DNA from: an uncultured Myxococcales bacterium
Lineage (GTDB): Bacteria; Myxococcota_A; UBA9042; DTJE01
DNA: 64,000 nt
Assembly (NCBI GenBank): GCA_903857665.1
Contig: CAIOFV010000061.1
Coordinates: forward strand, 62,001 to 126,000
Direction: 5' to 3'
A program made the position numbers and the translations under genes. The notes under the pieces are model-generated. The model saw nothing but the letters and a program-made list of their open reading frames with translations. It ran no database searches and was not told where the DNA came from. Positions 40,050 to 48,976 of the stretch are shown piece by piece (within the stretch, counting starts at the first letter, position 1; each line of letters opens with the position of its first letter).

Positions 40050-42707
40050 ATGAGGCGGACACCGGGAACGAGGCACTGGGCGGGCATGGCAGTGGCCGTG
40101 CTGGCAATCGGATGCGGCGGGGGCTCGATGTCCGACGTCGGGACGGACCCGGGCCGGGACGGCGCGGATGCCGAAATCGCCCCGCCGGACGACGTGCCGA
40201 CGCAGGACGGGACCGGCGACCGGGTCGATGCCGCGGACGGCGCCAACGAGATTGACGACGTTGTGGATGAAACCGGCGACGCCGCGAACGAAGCCGGCGA
40301 CGTTGCAGACGCCGACGCACCTGCCGGCGACGTCCCCGCCCCGGACGTCCCGAAGGTTCCGCGGGACATCCCCTTCGCGCCGCCGCCGTTCGCGAACCCA
40401 CTGGTGGACGGCCCCTACGCGCAGGAAACCAACCATACGATCAACGAGGTGGAGCCGGGAATCGGCCCGCTGATCGCGGTGCTGCTGCCGCCCGCCAACC
40501 TGGTTGCCCCCCCCGTGGGCGCGATGGCCCCGGCGAGCGCGATGGCCACCTACGAAGTCCCGACCCAGGTGACGCCGCGGGGGCTGGTCACGCACGGCGG
40601 CGACGGGTCCCTGCACGTGCTGACGATCCCGGAAGGCGACCCGGACCTGGTCGGCGCGGCCTTCGTGCCGGACGGGATCCTGCTGGCCGGGTCCCAGCGC
40701 CTGTACACGCGGTACGGCGACAGCCTGGTCGCCCACGAACTGCCCTCGCCTCCGGCCGACCTCGGCAACATCGTGGGCGTCGATCCAGGCGTCGCTCGGG
40801 CGTTCCTCCGCACCGGCGGCAATTCCGTCGGGGTCGTGTCGTCCACGGACCCGACGTACTGGTCGCTGACGTTCCACTGGGCCCTGTGGCCGAACGTCAC
40901 CGCGGTCACCGAAACCGCCGACACGACCTTCGCCGCCACGTGGCTGGGGGCCGTCTCGGGGTCGCTGGCGGGCGTGGTCGCGGTCCAGAGCGCGCTGTTC
41001 CCATACGGGATGCCCACCGGCATCGACCCGATCCTGCCTCCCTCCGTTTCCCTCTCCCGCACGGGACCTGTCCGCGCGCTGGTGGCCGGCGTGACGCTGG
41101 CAACATCCCTGGATCTTGTCGCGATGGGCGATTCCGGCCTGCAGGGCCTTTCGTTCCAGGACGGGGTCTTCGCCGACGTGGACGTGCCCCTCTTCGCCAA
41201 CGACCGCGTGCCGCTGGACCGGCCCGTGGCCGCCACCCCCACCGCCGATGGAGGCTTCCTGGTCGCCACGAAGGGCGGCGCATATCGTCTGCGCGACATT
41301 GGCCTGGGCGCCGAATGGCACGTATACGCCCGGCAACGCTGGCTGCCCGACGAGGACGTTCGCGGGGTCGCCACCGACGCCACCACCCCCGGCGCACCGC
41401 TGTACTTCGCCACCTCCGGGGGCCTCGGGTCCGTCACGACGCAATCGATGACGCTTGAAGGCAAGATGGCCGGCTTCGTCGACCGGATCGTCACCCGCCA
41501 CGACCGCGACGGCGCGGTGGCCGACTCGCACCTTCTGACTCCCGGCGACCTGTCCACCAACGTTCCCTACGATTCGGACAACGACGGCGGCTGGACCTGC
41601 TACTGGGTCCTATCCGAGTGCTTCCGGTGGAAGGTCACCGGCGACCTGGCTGCCAAGGCGCACTTCGACAAGTCCCTGGACCGCATGCTGTCGCTGCGGA
41701 CGCTGACGGGCACGGACTGGTTCGTGGCCCGCAGCGTCATCCGCAAGGAAGGCTGCATCCTGGACGACTGCGACAACCCGGACGACGGCAAGTGGTTCAC
41801 GTCCCCCGACGGAAAGTGGTGGGTCAAGAACGACACCTCCAACGACGAGGTGACGTCCCACATGTTCATGATGGCCCACGCCTACGACGTCTGCGCCGAC
41901 GCGGACCAGAAGGCCCGCATCGTGGACCACATCCGCGGCATCGTGGGCGGGATCGTCGACCACGGCTTCAAGCTGTTCAAGCCCGATGGCGTCGAAACGA
42001 CCTACGGGCAGTTCGACCCGGACTACGTCAACGGCTTCATCGGGGTGATGGGCGACGGCGGCCGGCGCAGCGTGCAGATGCTGGCGGCCATCGACCTGGC
42101 GCTGTACCTGACGGGCGACGCGAAGTTCGCCGAGGCCAAGCGCGTCCTGATCGAAGACAACCACTACGCCGAGAACGTGCGCACCGAAAGCGAGTACCCG
42201 GCGCGGCGGGGCAGCGGCGACGGCGACGAACTGGGCATGCAGGCGTTCTTCGTGCTGCTGCGCTACGAAACCGACCCGGACAATTACGCGAAGTTCCTGG
42301 ACGGGTGGCACCGGTCCTACGGGAACATGCGTCTGCAGGAAGACGCCCTGTGGGATGTCGTCAACGGCGTGCTGGGCGGCGAGGCGCCGGCCTTCGACAA
42401 GGCGCTGCGGTACCTGCGGCTGGCGCCCGTGGACGGCATCCGGTGGGTCCAGCACGGCCTGCAGCGCAAGGACCTGATCCCGCCGCCCGAGTACTACCGC
42501 GTGGACGGCCAGGTCCGGTTCCAGCGCAGCGACAGCCACCCCGTTCCCATCGACGAGCGCCCCAGCGATCGGCACAACACGCCGCAATACACCGTCGATG
42601 GCGGCGCGGGCCCAGGCGTCGAAATCGACCAGGCCGACCTGCTGGCCGCGTACTGGATGGGGCGGTACCACGGGTTCTTCACGACGCCTCCGGAAACCCT
42701 TCGGTAA
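40050..42707 (+). CDS. Large lipoprotein: propeller-like N-half, alpha/alpha-toroid-like C-half
   Basis: 885 residues from the ATG at 40050; the frame opens earlier but lacks a site. Lipobox AIGC, Cys22, with an acidic spacer to about 110. Residues about 130-480 contain repeated short beta motifs (GGFLVATKGGAYRL, LYFATSGGLGSV) like a two-component-regulator-type propeller. From about 490 the sequence becomes helical with W/Y-rich turns. Conserved-looking acidic/aromatic patches include YDSDNDGGWTCYW, DGKWWVKNDTSNDEVTSH and FDPDYVNGFIGVMGD. The toroid layout is typical of glycoside hydrolases and lyases acting on uronic sugars. Activity is not assignable. It ends 180 bases before the baseplate operon. 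Confidence 0.6.
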   Translation: MRRTPGTRHWAGMAVAVLAIGCGGGSMSDVGTDPGRDGADAEIAPPDDVPTQDGTGDRVDAADGANEIDDVVDETGDAANEAGDVADADAPAGDVPAPDVPKVPRDIPFAPPPFANPLVDGPYAQETNHTINEVEPGIGPLIAVLLPPANLVAPPVGAMAPASAMATYEVPTQVTPRGLVTHGGDGSLHVLTIPEGDPDLVGAAFVPDGILLAGSQRLYTRYGDSLVAHELPSPPADLGNIVGVDPGVARAFLRTGGNSVGVVSSTDPTYWSLTFHWALWPNVTAVTETADTTFAATWLGAVSGSLAGVVAVQSALFPYGMPTGIDPILPPSVSLSRTGPVRALVAGVTLATSLDLVAMGDSGLQGLSFQDGVFADVDVPLFANDRVPLDRPVAATPTADGGFLVATKGGAYRLRDIGLGAEWHVYARQRWLPDEDVRGVATDATTPGAPLYFATSGGLGSVTTQSMTLEGKMAGFVDRIVTRHDRDGAVADSHLLTPGDLSTNVPYDSDNDGGWTCYWVLSECFRWKVTGDLAAKAHFDKSLDRMLSLRTLTGTDWFVARSVIRKEGCILDDCDNPDDGKWFTSPDGKWWVKNDTSNDEVTSHMFMMAHAYDVCADADQKARIVDHIRGIVGGIVDHGFKLFKPDGVETTYGQFDPDYVNGFIGVMGDGGRRSVQMLAAIDLALYLTGDAKFAEAKRVLIEDNHYAENVRTESEYPARRGSGDGDELGMQAFFVLLRYETDPDNYAKFLDGWHRSYGNMRLQEDALWDVVNGVLGGEAPAFDKALRYLRLAPVDGIRWVQHGLQRKDLIPPPEYYRVDGQVRFQRSDSHPVPIDERPSDRHNTPQYTVDGGAGPGVEIDQADLLAAYWMGRYHGFFTTPPETLR

Positions 42708-42769
42708 GGGGTCCGCAGACCCCATGCCCGCCCCGCGATCCCGCCCCGAACCGGCGGGGCCACGGGTCC
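42708..42769 (+). terminator. Two GC-rich hairpins without T tract
   Basis: GGGGTC-CGCA-GACCCC (42708-42723) begins immediately after the stop codon. A second stem, GCCCCG/CGGGGC, follows near 42744-42761. No T run follows, so a role in Rho-independent termination is doubtful; they may protect the 3' end of the mRNA. Confidence 0.3.
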
Positions 42770-42827
42770 CCAGGGGCCGGAACCCCGCGATCCGCGTGGC
42801 TTCGGACTGCGACGAGCGTTCCGGCCG

Positions 42828-42857
42828 TTGACACCCCTCGAACACGCGCGCGATAAT
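42828..42857 (+). promoter_or_regulatory. Promoter of the baseplate operon
   Basis: TTGACA (42828-42833), 18 bases, GATAAT (42852-42857). One of the best sigma70 matches in the window, located 29 bases before the GTG of the zinc-ribbon gene. Confidence 0.7.
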
Positions 42858-42886
42858 CGGACGAATTCGTTGACCGGAGCGGCGCG

Positions 42887-43081
42887 GTGGACCCCGAGGA
42901 GGACGACCTCGATGCGCTGGACGCCTACCGCGACATCGTCGATGAGGTGATCGCCGGCAGGACGGAAGGGCACCGCTGCCCCGCGTGTCACGAGGCCGAC
43001 CTCGAATGCACGTTCGACGGCCTGCGGATCACGCTGACGTGCCCGCAGTGCGGCCGGTTCTTCGAAGGCGTCCTGGGCTAG
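42887..43081 (+). CDS. Small zinc-ribbon protein
   Basis: 64 residues from a GTG start with GGAG ten bases upstream. An acidic N-terminal helix (about 1-25) is followed by CPAC at 31-34 and CPQC at 52-55. Four Cys in two CxxC knuckles about 18 apart are typical of a zinc ribbon. It is the first gene after the strong promoter and 40 bases before the gp25-like gene, so probably part of that operon. It could be a regulator or an assembly factor; no family was recognised. Confidence 0.7.
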   Translation: MDPEEDDLDALDAYRDIVDEVIAGRTEGHRCPACHEADLECTFDGLRITLTCPQCGRFFEGVLG

Positions 43082-43121
43082 GGAGCGGGCGCCGCTGGCT
43101 GATTGGCTGACAAAGGGATCC

Positions 43122-43523
43122 ATGAAGAAGCACTTCCTCGGTCGAGGCATCGCGTTCCCCGTGACGCTGGACGCCCGCGGGAACCTGGCGCTGTCCGAGT
43201 ACGAGCAGAACATCGAGGAATCGATCCGCATCCTGCTGGGCACCGCCCCGGGCGAACGGCCGATGCGCCCCGACTTCGGCTGCCGCATCCATGACTTCGT
43301 GTTCTACCCGAACAGCGTGTCCACCGCCTCGCTGGTGTCGTTCTACGTCCGGGAGGCGCTGGCCAAGTGGGAGCCTCGCATCCAGGACATCCGGGTCACC
43401 GCCGCGCCCGACCCGACGCGCGAAAACGTGCTGGGCATCGAAATCGGGTACCGCGTGCGGCGCAGCAACAACACGCGCAATCTCGTGTATCCCTTCTACC
43501 TCCGGCGGGAGCAGGACCTATGA
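43122..43523 (+). CDS. gp25/GPW family baseplate wedge protein
   Basis: 133 residues. The motif series GRGIAFP, N-I-E-E-S-I-R-I-L-L-G-T-x-P-G-E-R-P-M-R-P-D-F-G-C is diagnostic of the gp25-like (lysozyme-related, non-catalytic) wedge protein. The family nucleates the sheath-baseplate interface in contractile tails, type VI secretion and extracellular contractile injection systems. The stop overlaps the next start (ATGA). A separate zinc-ribbon gene lies upstream. In this operon it is the only protein that would touch a sheath, and no sheath gene is nearby. Confidence 0.93.
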   Translation: MKKHFLGRGIAFPVTLDARGNLALSEYEQNIEESIRILLGTAPGERPMRPDFGCRIHDFVFYPNSVSTASLVSFYVREALAKWEPRIQDIRVTAAPDPTRENVLGIEIGYRVRRSNNTRNLVYPFYLRREQDL

Positions 43524-46498
43524 TCCCGACCCCCAAGCTCGACGATCGCACGTTCAAGGACATCGTCGATGAAGCGATCCGCCTGATCCCCCAGTACTGC
43601 CCGGAATGGACCAACTTCAACCCGACCGACCCCGGCATCACGCTGGTGGAACTGTTCGCGTGGATGACCGAAATGGTCCTGTACCGGCTCAACCGCGTGC
43701 CGGACAAGAACCACCTGGCCTTCCTGAACCTGATGGGCATCGGCCTGAAGCCGCCGCAGCCCGCCCGCACGGTGCTGACGTTCCAGATGTCCCCCAAGGG
43801 GGATCACGTGGTGGTCCCGCGCGGCACCACCGCCGCCACCCGGCCGTCCCTCGAAGGTCGGACGGTGTCGTTCGAAACCGAATCGGACGTGCTGGTCGTG
43901 CGCAACCGGCTGGCCCGGTGCTTCAGCCAGTACGGCAAGGCCTTCGCGGACCACTCGGCCCTTCTGGCGACGCCTTCGGCGGAAGGGTTCGACCCGTTCG
44001 CGGGCACCGTGGTCGCGGAACGCTACCTGTACCTGGGCGACCCAGGCCTGACGGCGCTGACGGAAGGCTCGTCGCTGCGCGTGCGGTTCCGCTGTCCCCA
44101 CCCGCATGTGTCGGACCTGCTGGACCACCTGGACTGGGAGGTGTTCGACGGCACGCGCTGGACCGCCGCGGTTCCGGCAGACGAATCCGACGCCGAAAGC
44201 GTGGTGCTGCCCGCGCCCCGCACCATCGCGCCGACGACCGTCAACGACGTCACGTCCTGCTTCGTCCGGGCGCGGCTGGTGGACGTGCCGACGTCGCCCG
44301 AAATCACCGTCGTGGACACGATCGTCGGCGCCCTGAAGGTCACCGGCGAAGGGTTGCTGCCCGACGCGATGATCACGCGTACGCCCGACGACCAGTTCCT
44401 GTCCCAGGATGCCAGCCGCCGCTTCAACCCGTTCGGCCGCGAACCGAAGACCCAGACGGAAATGTACCTGCGGTGCGACCGCGCGCTTTCACACAAAGGC
44501 GCGCTGGTCCGCCTGGACGTCACCATCGACGGCGGGGATGCCGAGCGGCCCAACGCGTCGCCGGACCTGGCCCTGAAGTGGGAGTACTGGAACGCCCGCG
44601 TGAAGAAGTGGCGGCCGCTGGCGCGCGTCGTGCCGGGTGAAAACCTGGTGGAAGCGGCCGAAGGCCATTCGTTCATGGACGCGACCCTGGGCTTCACGCG
44701 ATCCGGCGTGGTTTCCTTCCAGGTGCCCGACGACCTCTCCCCCGTGGACGTCAACGGCGTCGAAGGCTGGTGGGTCCGGGCCCGCATCGACACCGGCGAC
44801 TACGGCCTGCCCGGCACCTACGAGCTGGACGGCGACCGCTGGGTGTTCCGGGAGGCGCGCCCCCTGCGCCCGCCGGCGTTGCGGGAACTGGCGATCCGCT
44901 TCGAGGAGCACGAGCACGCCTTCGCGGTGGTGCTGTCCGAAAACGACGGCGTGTTCGCGGATTTCACGGAACTGGCCCAGGTGGACTACAAGCCCTTCCA
45001 GCCGCTGTCGCCGGTGGCCGAGGCCAGCCCGACGCTGTACCTGGGCTTCGAGGATTCGTTCCCGAACGACGAGGTCGGGCTGTTCGCCCAGTTGCGCGAG
45101 GACTCGGGCGTCCGGGACCCCTTGCCCGGCGACGCCGACGGCCACCCGACCGTCGTGGTGGCGTGGGAGTACTTCAACGGCAAGAACTGGCAGAACCTGT
45201 TCCCGCGCGACGAAACGCAGGGCTTCCAGCATTCCGGGTTCGTGCGGTTCGTCGGGCCGACGGACTTCCGCAAGTCCAAGCGGTTCGGCGAGAACCTGAA
45301 CTGGATGCGGGCGCGGCTGGAATCGGGCGGCTACGTGGAACCGCCGCGCATCGTCCGGCTGCTGCCGAACTCGGTGTACGCGTCGAACCTGACCACGCTG
45401 GGCGAAACGGTGCTGGGGTCCTCCCAGGGCACGCCGAACCAGTCGTTCAAACTGCCGCCCGGGCCCGTGCTGCCGGGGCAGAAGTTGGCCGTGCTGGAGC
45501 GCGAGGCCCCGACCGACCTGGACCGCCTGGCCATCCTGGACGAGGAAGGCGAGGACGCGATCCGGCAGAACCCGGAAGGCGGCTGGTGGGTGCGCTGGCA
45601 CGAGGTCGATGACCTGTACGAATCGCCCGCCGCGGGACGCCACTACGTCAAGGACGTCGTGACCGGGGAACTCCGGTTCGGCGACGGCATCCACGGCCTG
45701 ATCCCGCCGAAGGGCGACCGCAACCTCCGGCTGATGCAGTTCCAGGTGGGCGGCGGCATGGGCGGCAACGTCCCGGCGAACTCCCTGAACGTGCTGCAGC
45801 AGACCTTCAGCTTCATCGAGGGCGTGTCCAACCTGCTGCCCGCGGGCGGCGGTTCGGACCTGGAAACGGTGGACGAGGTCAAGGCGCGCGCGCCGCACCT
45901 GTTCCGCAGCCGCTTCCGCGCCGTCACCGCCGAGGACTTCGAGGAGATCGCCCGGGAGGCGTCCACGTCGGTCGCACGCGCCCGGTGCATCCCGTGCCAT
46001 GGGCGCGAGGGCGAGGTGACGGTGGTCGTCGTGCCCAAGGTGGCGGAAGAACCCGGCGCCGATCCGGTTCAGCCGCTGCCGTCCACCGAACTGATGCGGC
46101 GCGTGAAGGCGGAACTGGACCAGCGCAAACTGATCAGCACCATCGTGCACGTGGTCCGCCCGCGATACCGCCACCTGGCGATGGACGTCGCGGTGCTGCG
46201 GTCCACCTCGGGGTCGTCGGAAGCGATCAAGGACGAAATCGTGCACCGCATCCGGGAATTCCTGCACCCGCTGCGGGGTGGCAAGAACCGGCGCGGGTGG
46301 CCGTTCGGACGGCCGGTTTCGCGCATCGACATCTACCACGTGTGCGAGGAGGTCGGCGGCGTCGATTTCGTGGATCGCGTGATCCTGCGCGACCTGGACG
46401 CCGGCGTGGACCTGGACTTCCTGCGCCTGTCCGACGACGAACTGCCGTTCGTGATGGACGTCCGCGTGGAAGAGCGGGCGCACGAGAGGATCCTGTGA
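43520..46498 (+). CDS. Putative baseplate assembly protein (gpJ/TIGR02243-like)
   Basis: 992 residues from the ATG at 43520, overlapping the gp25 stop. The N-terminus (PEWTNFNPTDPGITLVELFAWMTEMVLYRLNRVPDKN) is characteristic of the large baseplate wedge proteins of contractile injection systems (TIGR02243, Afp11-like). Around 720-830 the GELRFGDGIHG...GGGMGGNVPANSL and DETVDEVKARAP segments match the gpJ-like core. The C-terminus (about 850-970) carries the conserved V-x-V-x-P and R-P-R-Y/x region. Several large insertions (about 110-700) make it longer than phage gpJ, as usual for non-phage systems. It is co-translated with its neighbours. Confidence 0.9.
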   Translation: MIPTPKLDDRTFKDIVDEAIRLIPQYCPEWTNFNPTDPGITLVELFAWMTEMVLYRLNRVPDKNHLAFLNLMGIGLKPPQPARTVLTFQMSPKGDHVVVPRGTTAATRPSLEGRTVSFETESDVLVVRNRLARCFSQYGKAFADHSALLATPSAEGFDPFAGTVVAERYLYLGDPGLTALTEGSSLRVRFRCPHPHVSDLLDHLDWEVFDGTRWTAAVPADESDAESVVLPAPRTIAPTTVNDVTSCFVRARLVDVPTSPEITVVDTIVGALKVTGEGLLPDAMITRTPDDQFLSQDASRRFNPFGREPKTQTEMYLRCDRALSHKGALVRLDVTIDGGDAERPNASPDLALKWEYWNARVKKWRPLARVVPGENLVEAAEGHSFMDATLGFTRSGVVSFQVPDDLSPVDVNGVEGWWVRARIDTGDYGLPGTYELDGDRWVFREARPLRPPALRELAIRFEEHEHAFAVVLSENDGVFADFTELAQVDYKPFQPLSPVAEASPTLYLGFEDSFPNDEVGLFAQLREDSGVRDPLPGDADGHPTVVVAWEYFNGKNWQNLFPRDETQGFQHSGFVRFVGPTDFRKSKRFGENLNWMRARLESGGYVEPPRIVRLLPNSVYASNLTTLGETVLGSSQGTPNQSFKLPPGPVLPGQKLAVLEREAPTDLDRLAILDEEGEDAIRQNPEGGWWVRWHEVDDLYESPAAGRHYVKDVVTGELRFGDGIHGLIPPKGDRNLRLMQFQVGGGMGGNVPANSLNVLQQTFSFIEGVSNLLPAGGGSDLETVDEVKARAPHLFRSRFRAVTAEDFEEIAREASTSVARARCIPCHGREGEVTVVVVPKVAEEPGADPVQPLPSTELMRRVKAELDQRKLISTIVHVVRPRYRHLAMDVAVLRSTSGSSEAIKDEIVHRIREFLHPLRGGKNRRGWPFGRPVSRIDIYHVCEEVGGVDFVDRVILRDLDAGVDLDFLRLSDDELPFVMDVRVEERAHERIL

Positions 46499-47406
46499 TG
46501 GAAGGTCCCGGAACGCGCGCGGGGACGACCGGTTCGCCGATCCGATCCCGGAAACTGCCGGTGCCCGAGGTGATCGGCCTGTCGCGGGCGGTCGCCGAAA
46601 AGGTGCTGGCAGGCGCGGGTTTCCCTCCGCCCAATGTGCGGTTCGACGAGGCCTACGAAAAGAACGACACGGTCATCGGCCAGGTCCCGGAACGCGGCTC
46701 GCTGCTGGAAAGCGACCAGCCCGTCACGATCCGCGTCGCTCGCATCTCGTGGATCCGGTACCTGCCCTCGGTGTACCGGCCGAAGCGCGCGGAAGACCCG
46801 TCCTTCCTGCGGGACTTCCTGTGGATCTTCCAGCAGGTGCTGGATTCCGTGAACCGGCAGGTCGATGACATCCCCGACCTGTTCAACCCGTCCACGACGC
46901 CGCCGGAATTCCTGCCGTGGCTGGCCTCGTGGTTCGCCATCGCCTTCGACGAAACGACGCCGGAAGCGCACCGCCGCCGCATCCTGCGGGAAGCGCCGCT
47001 GCTGTTCCGCATTCGCGGCACGAAGGCCGCGCTGGTGCGACTGGTGAAGCTGTTCACGGGCCTGGACATCGACGTCGAAGAAAACCGCTGGCCCTACCGC
47101 GGCTTCCGGATCGGCGTCGCATCGACGGTGGGCGTGGACACGATGATCCTCCCCGAGATCTCGATGAGCCAGACGTTCGTGGTGCGAGTGCCGAAGACCT
47201 TCGAGGAGGTCGGCGAGGACCTGCTGCTGCGGCTGCACCGGGTCATCGAGGCGGAAAAGCCGGCGAACAGCAACTATTTCCTGCAGTTCACGGATGTCGA
47301 GGGCGTGACGGAATACGTGGGCATGCGGGTCGGCGTGTCGTCGCAGATCGGCGGCGAGATGACGGCAGAAGGTTCGGGCGAAACGAACGAACAGGACCAG
47401 GTCTGA
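46498..47406 (+). CDS. PASTA-domain / phage tail protein I (gpI-like) fusion
   Basis: 302 residues. The start overlaps the previous stop (TGATG). Residues about 20-83 (VPEVIGLSRAVAEKVLAGAG...VIGQVPERGSLLES...VTIRV) match a PASTA domain in every landmark: the V-P-x-V-x-G start, G-x-V-x-x-Q-x-P-x-x-G, and a terminal V-x-V strand. Residues about 85-270 are tail protein I (TIGR02242, Afp12-like): YLPSVYR, DDIPDLFNPSTTPPEFLPWLASWF and FRIRGTKAALVRLVKLFTG. PASTA domains usually bind peptidoglycan or beta-lactam-like ligands in kinases and PBPs. Here one could position the baseplate against a cell wall. Confidence 0.85.
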   Translation: MEGPGTRAGTTGSPIRSRKLPVPEVIGLSRAVAEKVLAGAGFPPPNVRFDEAYEKNDTVIGQVPERGSLLESDQPVTIRVARISWIRYLPSVYRPKRAEDPSFLRDFLWIFQQVLDSVNRQVDDIPDLFNPSTTPPEFLPWLASWFAIAFDETTPEAHRRRILREAPLLFRIRGTKAALVRLVKLFTGLDIDVEENRWPYRGFRIGVASTVGVDTMILPEISMSQTFVVRVPKTFEEVGEDLLLRLHRVIEAEKPANSNYFLQFTDVEGVTEYVGMRVGVSSQIGGEMTAEGSGETNEQDQV

Positions 47407-47422
47407 CGAACGGGAGGCGGCG

Positions 47423-48943
47423 ATGGCCGATCGGACGGTGTTCAAGCGACTGAACTTCTTCCGCGGGTTCCTGACCACGGAGGAGGACTGGAACGACGGC
47501 GAACGCTACCACCTGCAGAAGCGCCAGTTGCACAACCAGGTGCTCCACGCGCCCGGCATCGTGCCGCAGTACCTCGACGGGCTGCGCGTGCGTCAACGGG
47601 GGCGCGGCGACCTGAACATCGAGGTGTCGGCGGGCTACGCCATCGACGGCCAGGGGCGCGACCTGTACCTGCCCGAGCCGGTCATCAAGGCGATCAACCC
47701 GGCCGACTTCCGGGTGCCGCAGACGGTGTACGTGGTGCTTTCGTACACGGAAGAGCCGACGGACTTCGTCGCCTACAAGGAAAACCTGCAGTTCAAGGGC
47801 CACAAGCGCATCAGCGAAGGCGTGAAGGTCGAGGTGACCGCGCGGGAACCGGACATCGCCCAGGAAGTGGAACTGGCGCGGATCCTGCTGGACAAGGGCG
47901 TCAAGGCGGTGAAGGACGCCGTGGACCCGACGTCGCCCCGCCCCAACGAGATCGACCTGCGCTCGGCTCCCCAGGCGGGCGTCGCGGGTTCGTTCCTGCG
48001 GTCGACGGAACGGATCGGGCTGGCCGACCTTCTGTCCTCGAAGGTCGCCGTGTACAGCCACCTGGCGCACGTCACCAAGGTGCCCGTGGCACTGGACGTG
48101 CTGCACGCGACGATCACGCTGGACATGCTGCTGGCGGCCGGGCTGGTGGACTACCGCAACATCTTCGCGCTGATGGGCAACCTGATCGCGCTGCAGCGCG
48201 GCATGATCCTGGACATCGAGCGCGACCACCCGGACCTGTCCACGACCAAGGAATTCGGCACCTACAAGTGGAACGTTGAAAGCGTCAAGCTGGACCGCCG
48301 GCACTCGATGGAACTGCTGGTGGACATCCTGACGACCCAGCGGAACGCGACGGAAGCGCTGAAGTCGCTGTTCGCCCAGGCGCTGCGGCCTCGCACCAAG
48401 GCCAAGGGCGCCCCGGAAGTCCCGTCGGAACTGATCTGGGAAAAGCTGAAGGTCCGCAGCGAGGACTTCACCGAAACGCTGTCCGTCGAAGGGCGCGACT
48501 TCAAGCGCGTGGACATCCTGGACATCTTCGACGAGGACAGCGAAAAGAAGCACCACTTCACAATCGCCGACGAAAAGGACCGCTACCGCAGCCGCCAGCG
48601 CCTGAAGTACCCCGACGGCGTGATGGTGGAGGACGTGGGCGTGCACTACGAGGGCGGCAACTGCACGTTCGAGGTGTCCAATATCGAGCCGAACCGCGAC
48701 GTCATCCTGGTGACGCGCATCGACTACGTGCGCGGCGACTACGAGTGCGAGGTGCACGTGAACGGCCGCAAGGCGCCCGGCCTGTCGGTGCCGGGCAACG
48801 ACATGAAGTTCCGCTGGCGCAACTGGCCGTATGTGATCCCGGCGGAACTGGCCACGGAACCCGTGCTGCGCATCACGCTGACGCCGCTGAAGCAGGATCG
48901 CGACGTGAACCTGTTCAAGGTGTGGGCGTACCAGGCGGTGTAG
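47423..48943 (+). CDS. Contractile-injection-associated protein of unknown function
   Basis: 506 residues. GGGAGGCGGCG precedes the ATG. The N-terminus RLNFFRGFLTTEEDWN...LHAPGIVPQY, followed by IEVSAGYAIDGQGRDLYLPEP (about 55-90), recalls proteins found next to TIGR02242/TIGR02243 genes. Some carry a collar-like fold. A helical middle (about 215-365) and a beta-rich C-terminus (about 400-506, ending LFKVWAYQAV) follow. By position it would be a tail-fibre or baseplate accessory (the Afp13 position), but no fibre repeats are visible. It ends the operon, 33 bases from the convergent CoA-transferase gene. Confidence 0.6.
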   Translation: MADRTVFKRLNFFRGFLTTEEDWNDGERYHLQKRQLHNQVLHAPGIVPQYLDGLRVRQRGRGDLNIEVSAGYAIDGQGRDLYLPEPVIKAINPADFRVPQTVYVVLSYTEEPTDFVAYKENLQFKGHKRISEGVKVEVTAREPDIAQEVELARILLDKGVKAVKDAVDPTSPRPNEIDLRSAPQAGVAGSFLRSTERIGLADLLSSKVAVYSHLAHVTKVPVALDVLHATITLDMLLAAGLVDYRNIFALMGNLIALQRGMILDIERDHPDLSTTKEFGTYKWNVESVKLDRRHSMELLVDILTTQRNATEALKSLFAQALRPRTKAKGAPEVPSELIWEKLKVRSEDFTETLSVEGRDFKRVDILDIFDEDSEKKHHFTIADEKDRYRSRQRLKYPDGVMVEDVGVHYEGGNCTFEVSNIEPNRDVILVTRIDYVRGDYECEVHVNGRKAPGLSVPGNDMKFRWRNWPYVIPAELATEPVLRITLTPLKQDRDVNLFKVWAYQAV

Positions 48944-48976
48944 CGGGTCCGTTCACGCAGACGGGGGCCGTCCCGC

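Noticed and set aside
42887..48943. A complete type VI secretion system, prophage or extracellular injection system
   Set aside because: Only gp25, gpJ-like and gpI-like genes are present; sheath, tube, spike, ATPase, integrase and lysis genes are all absent from the window.
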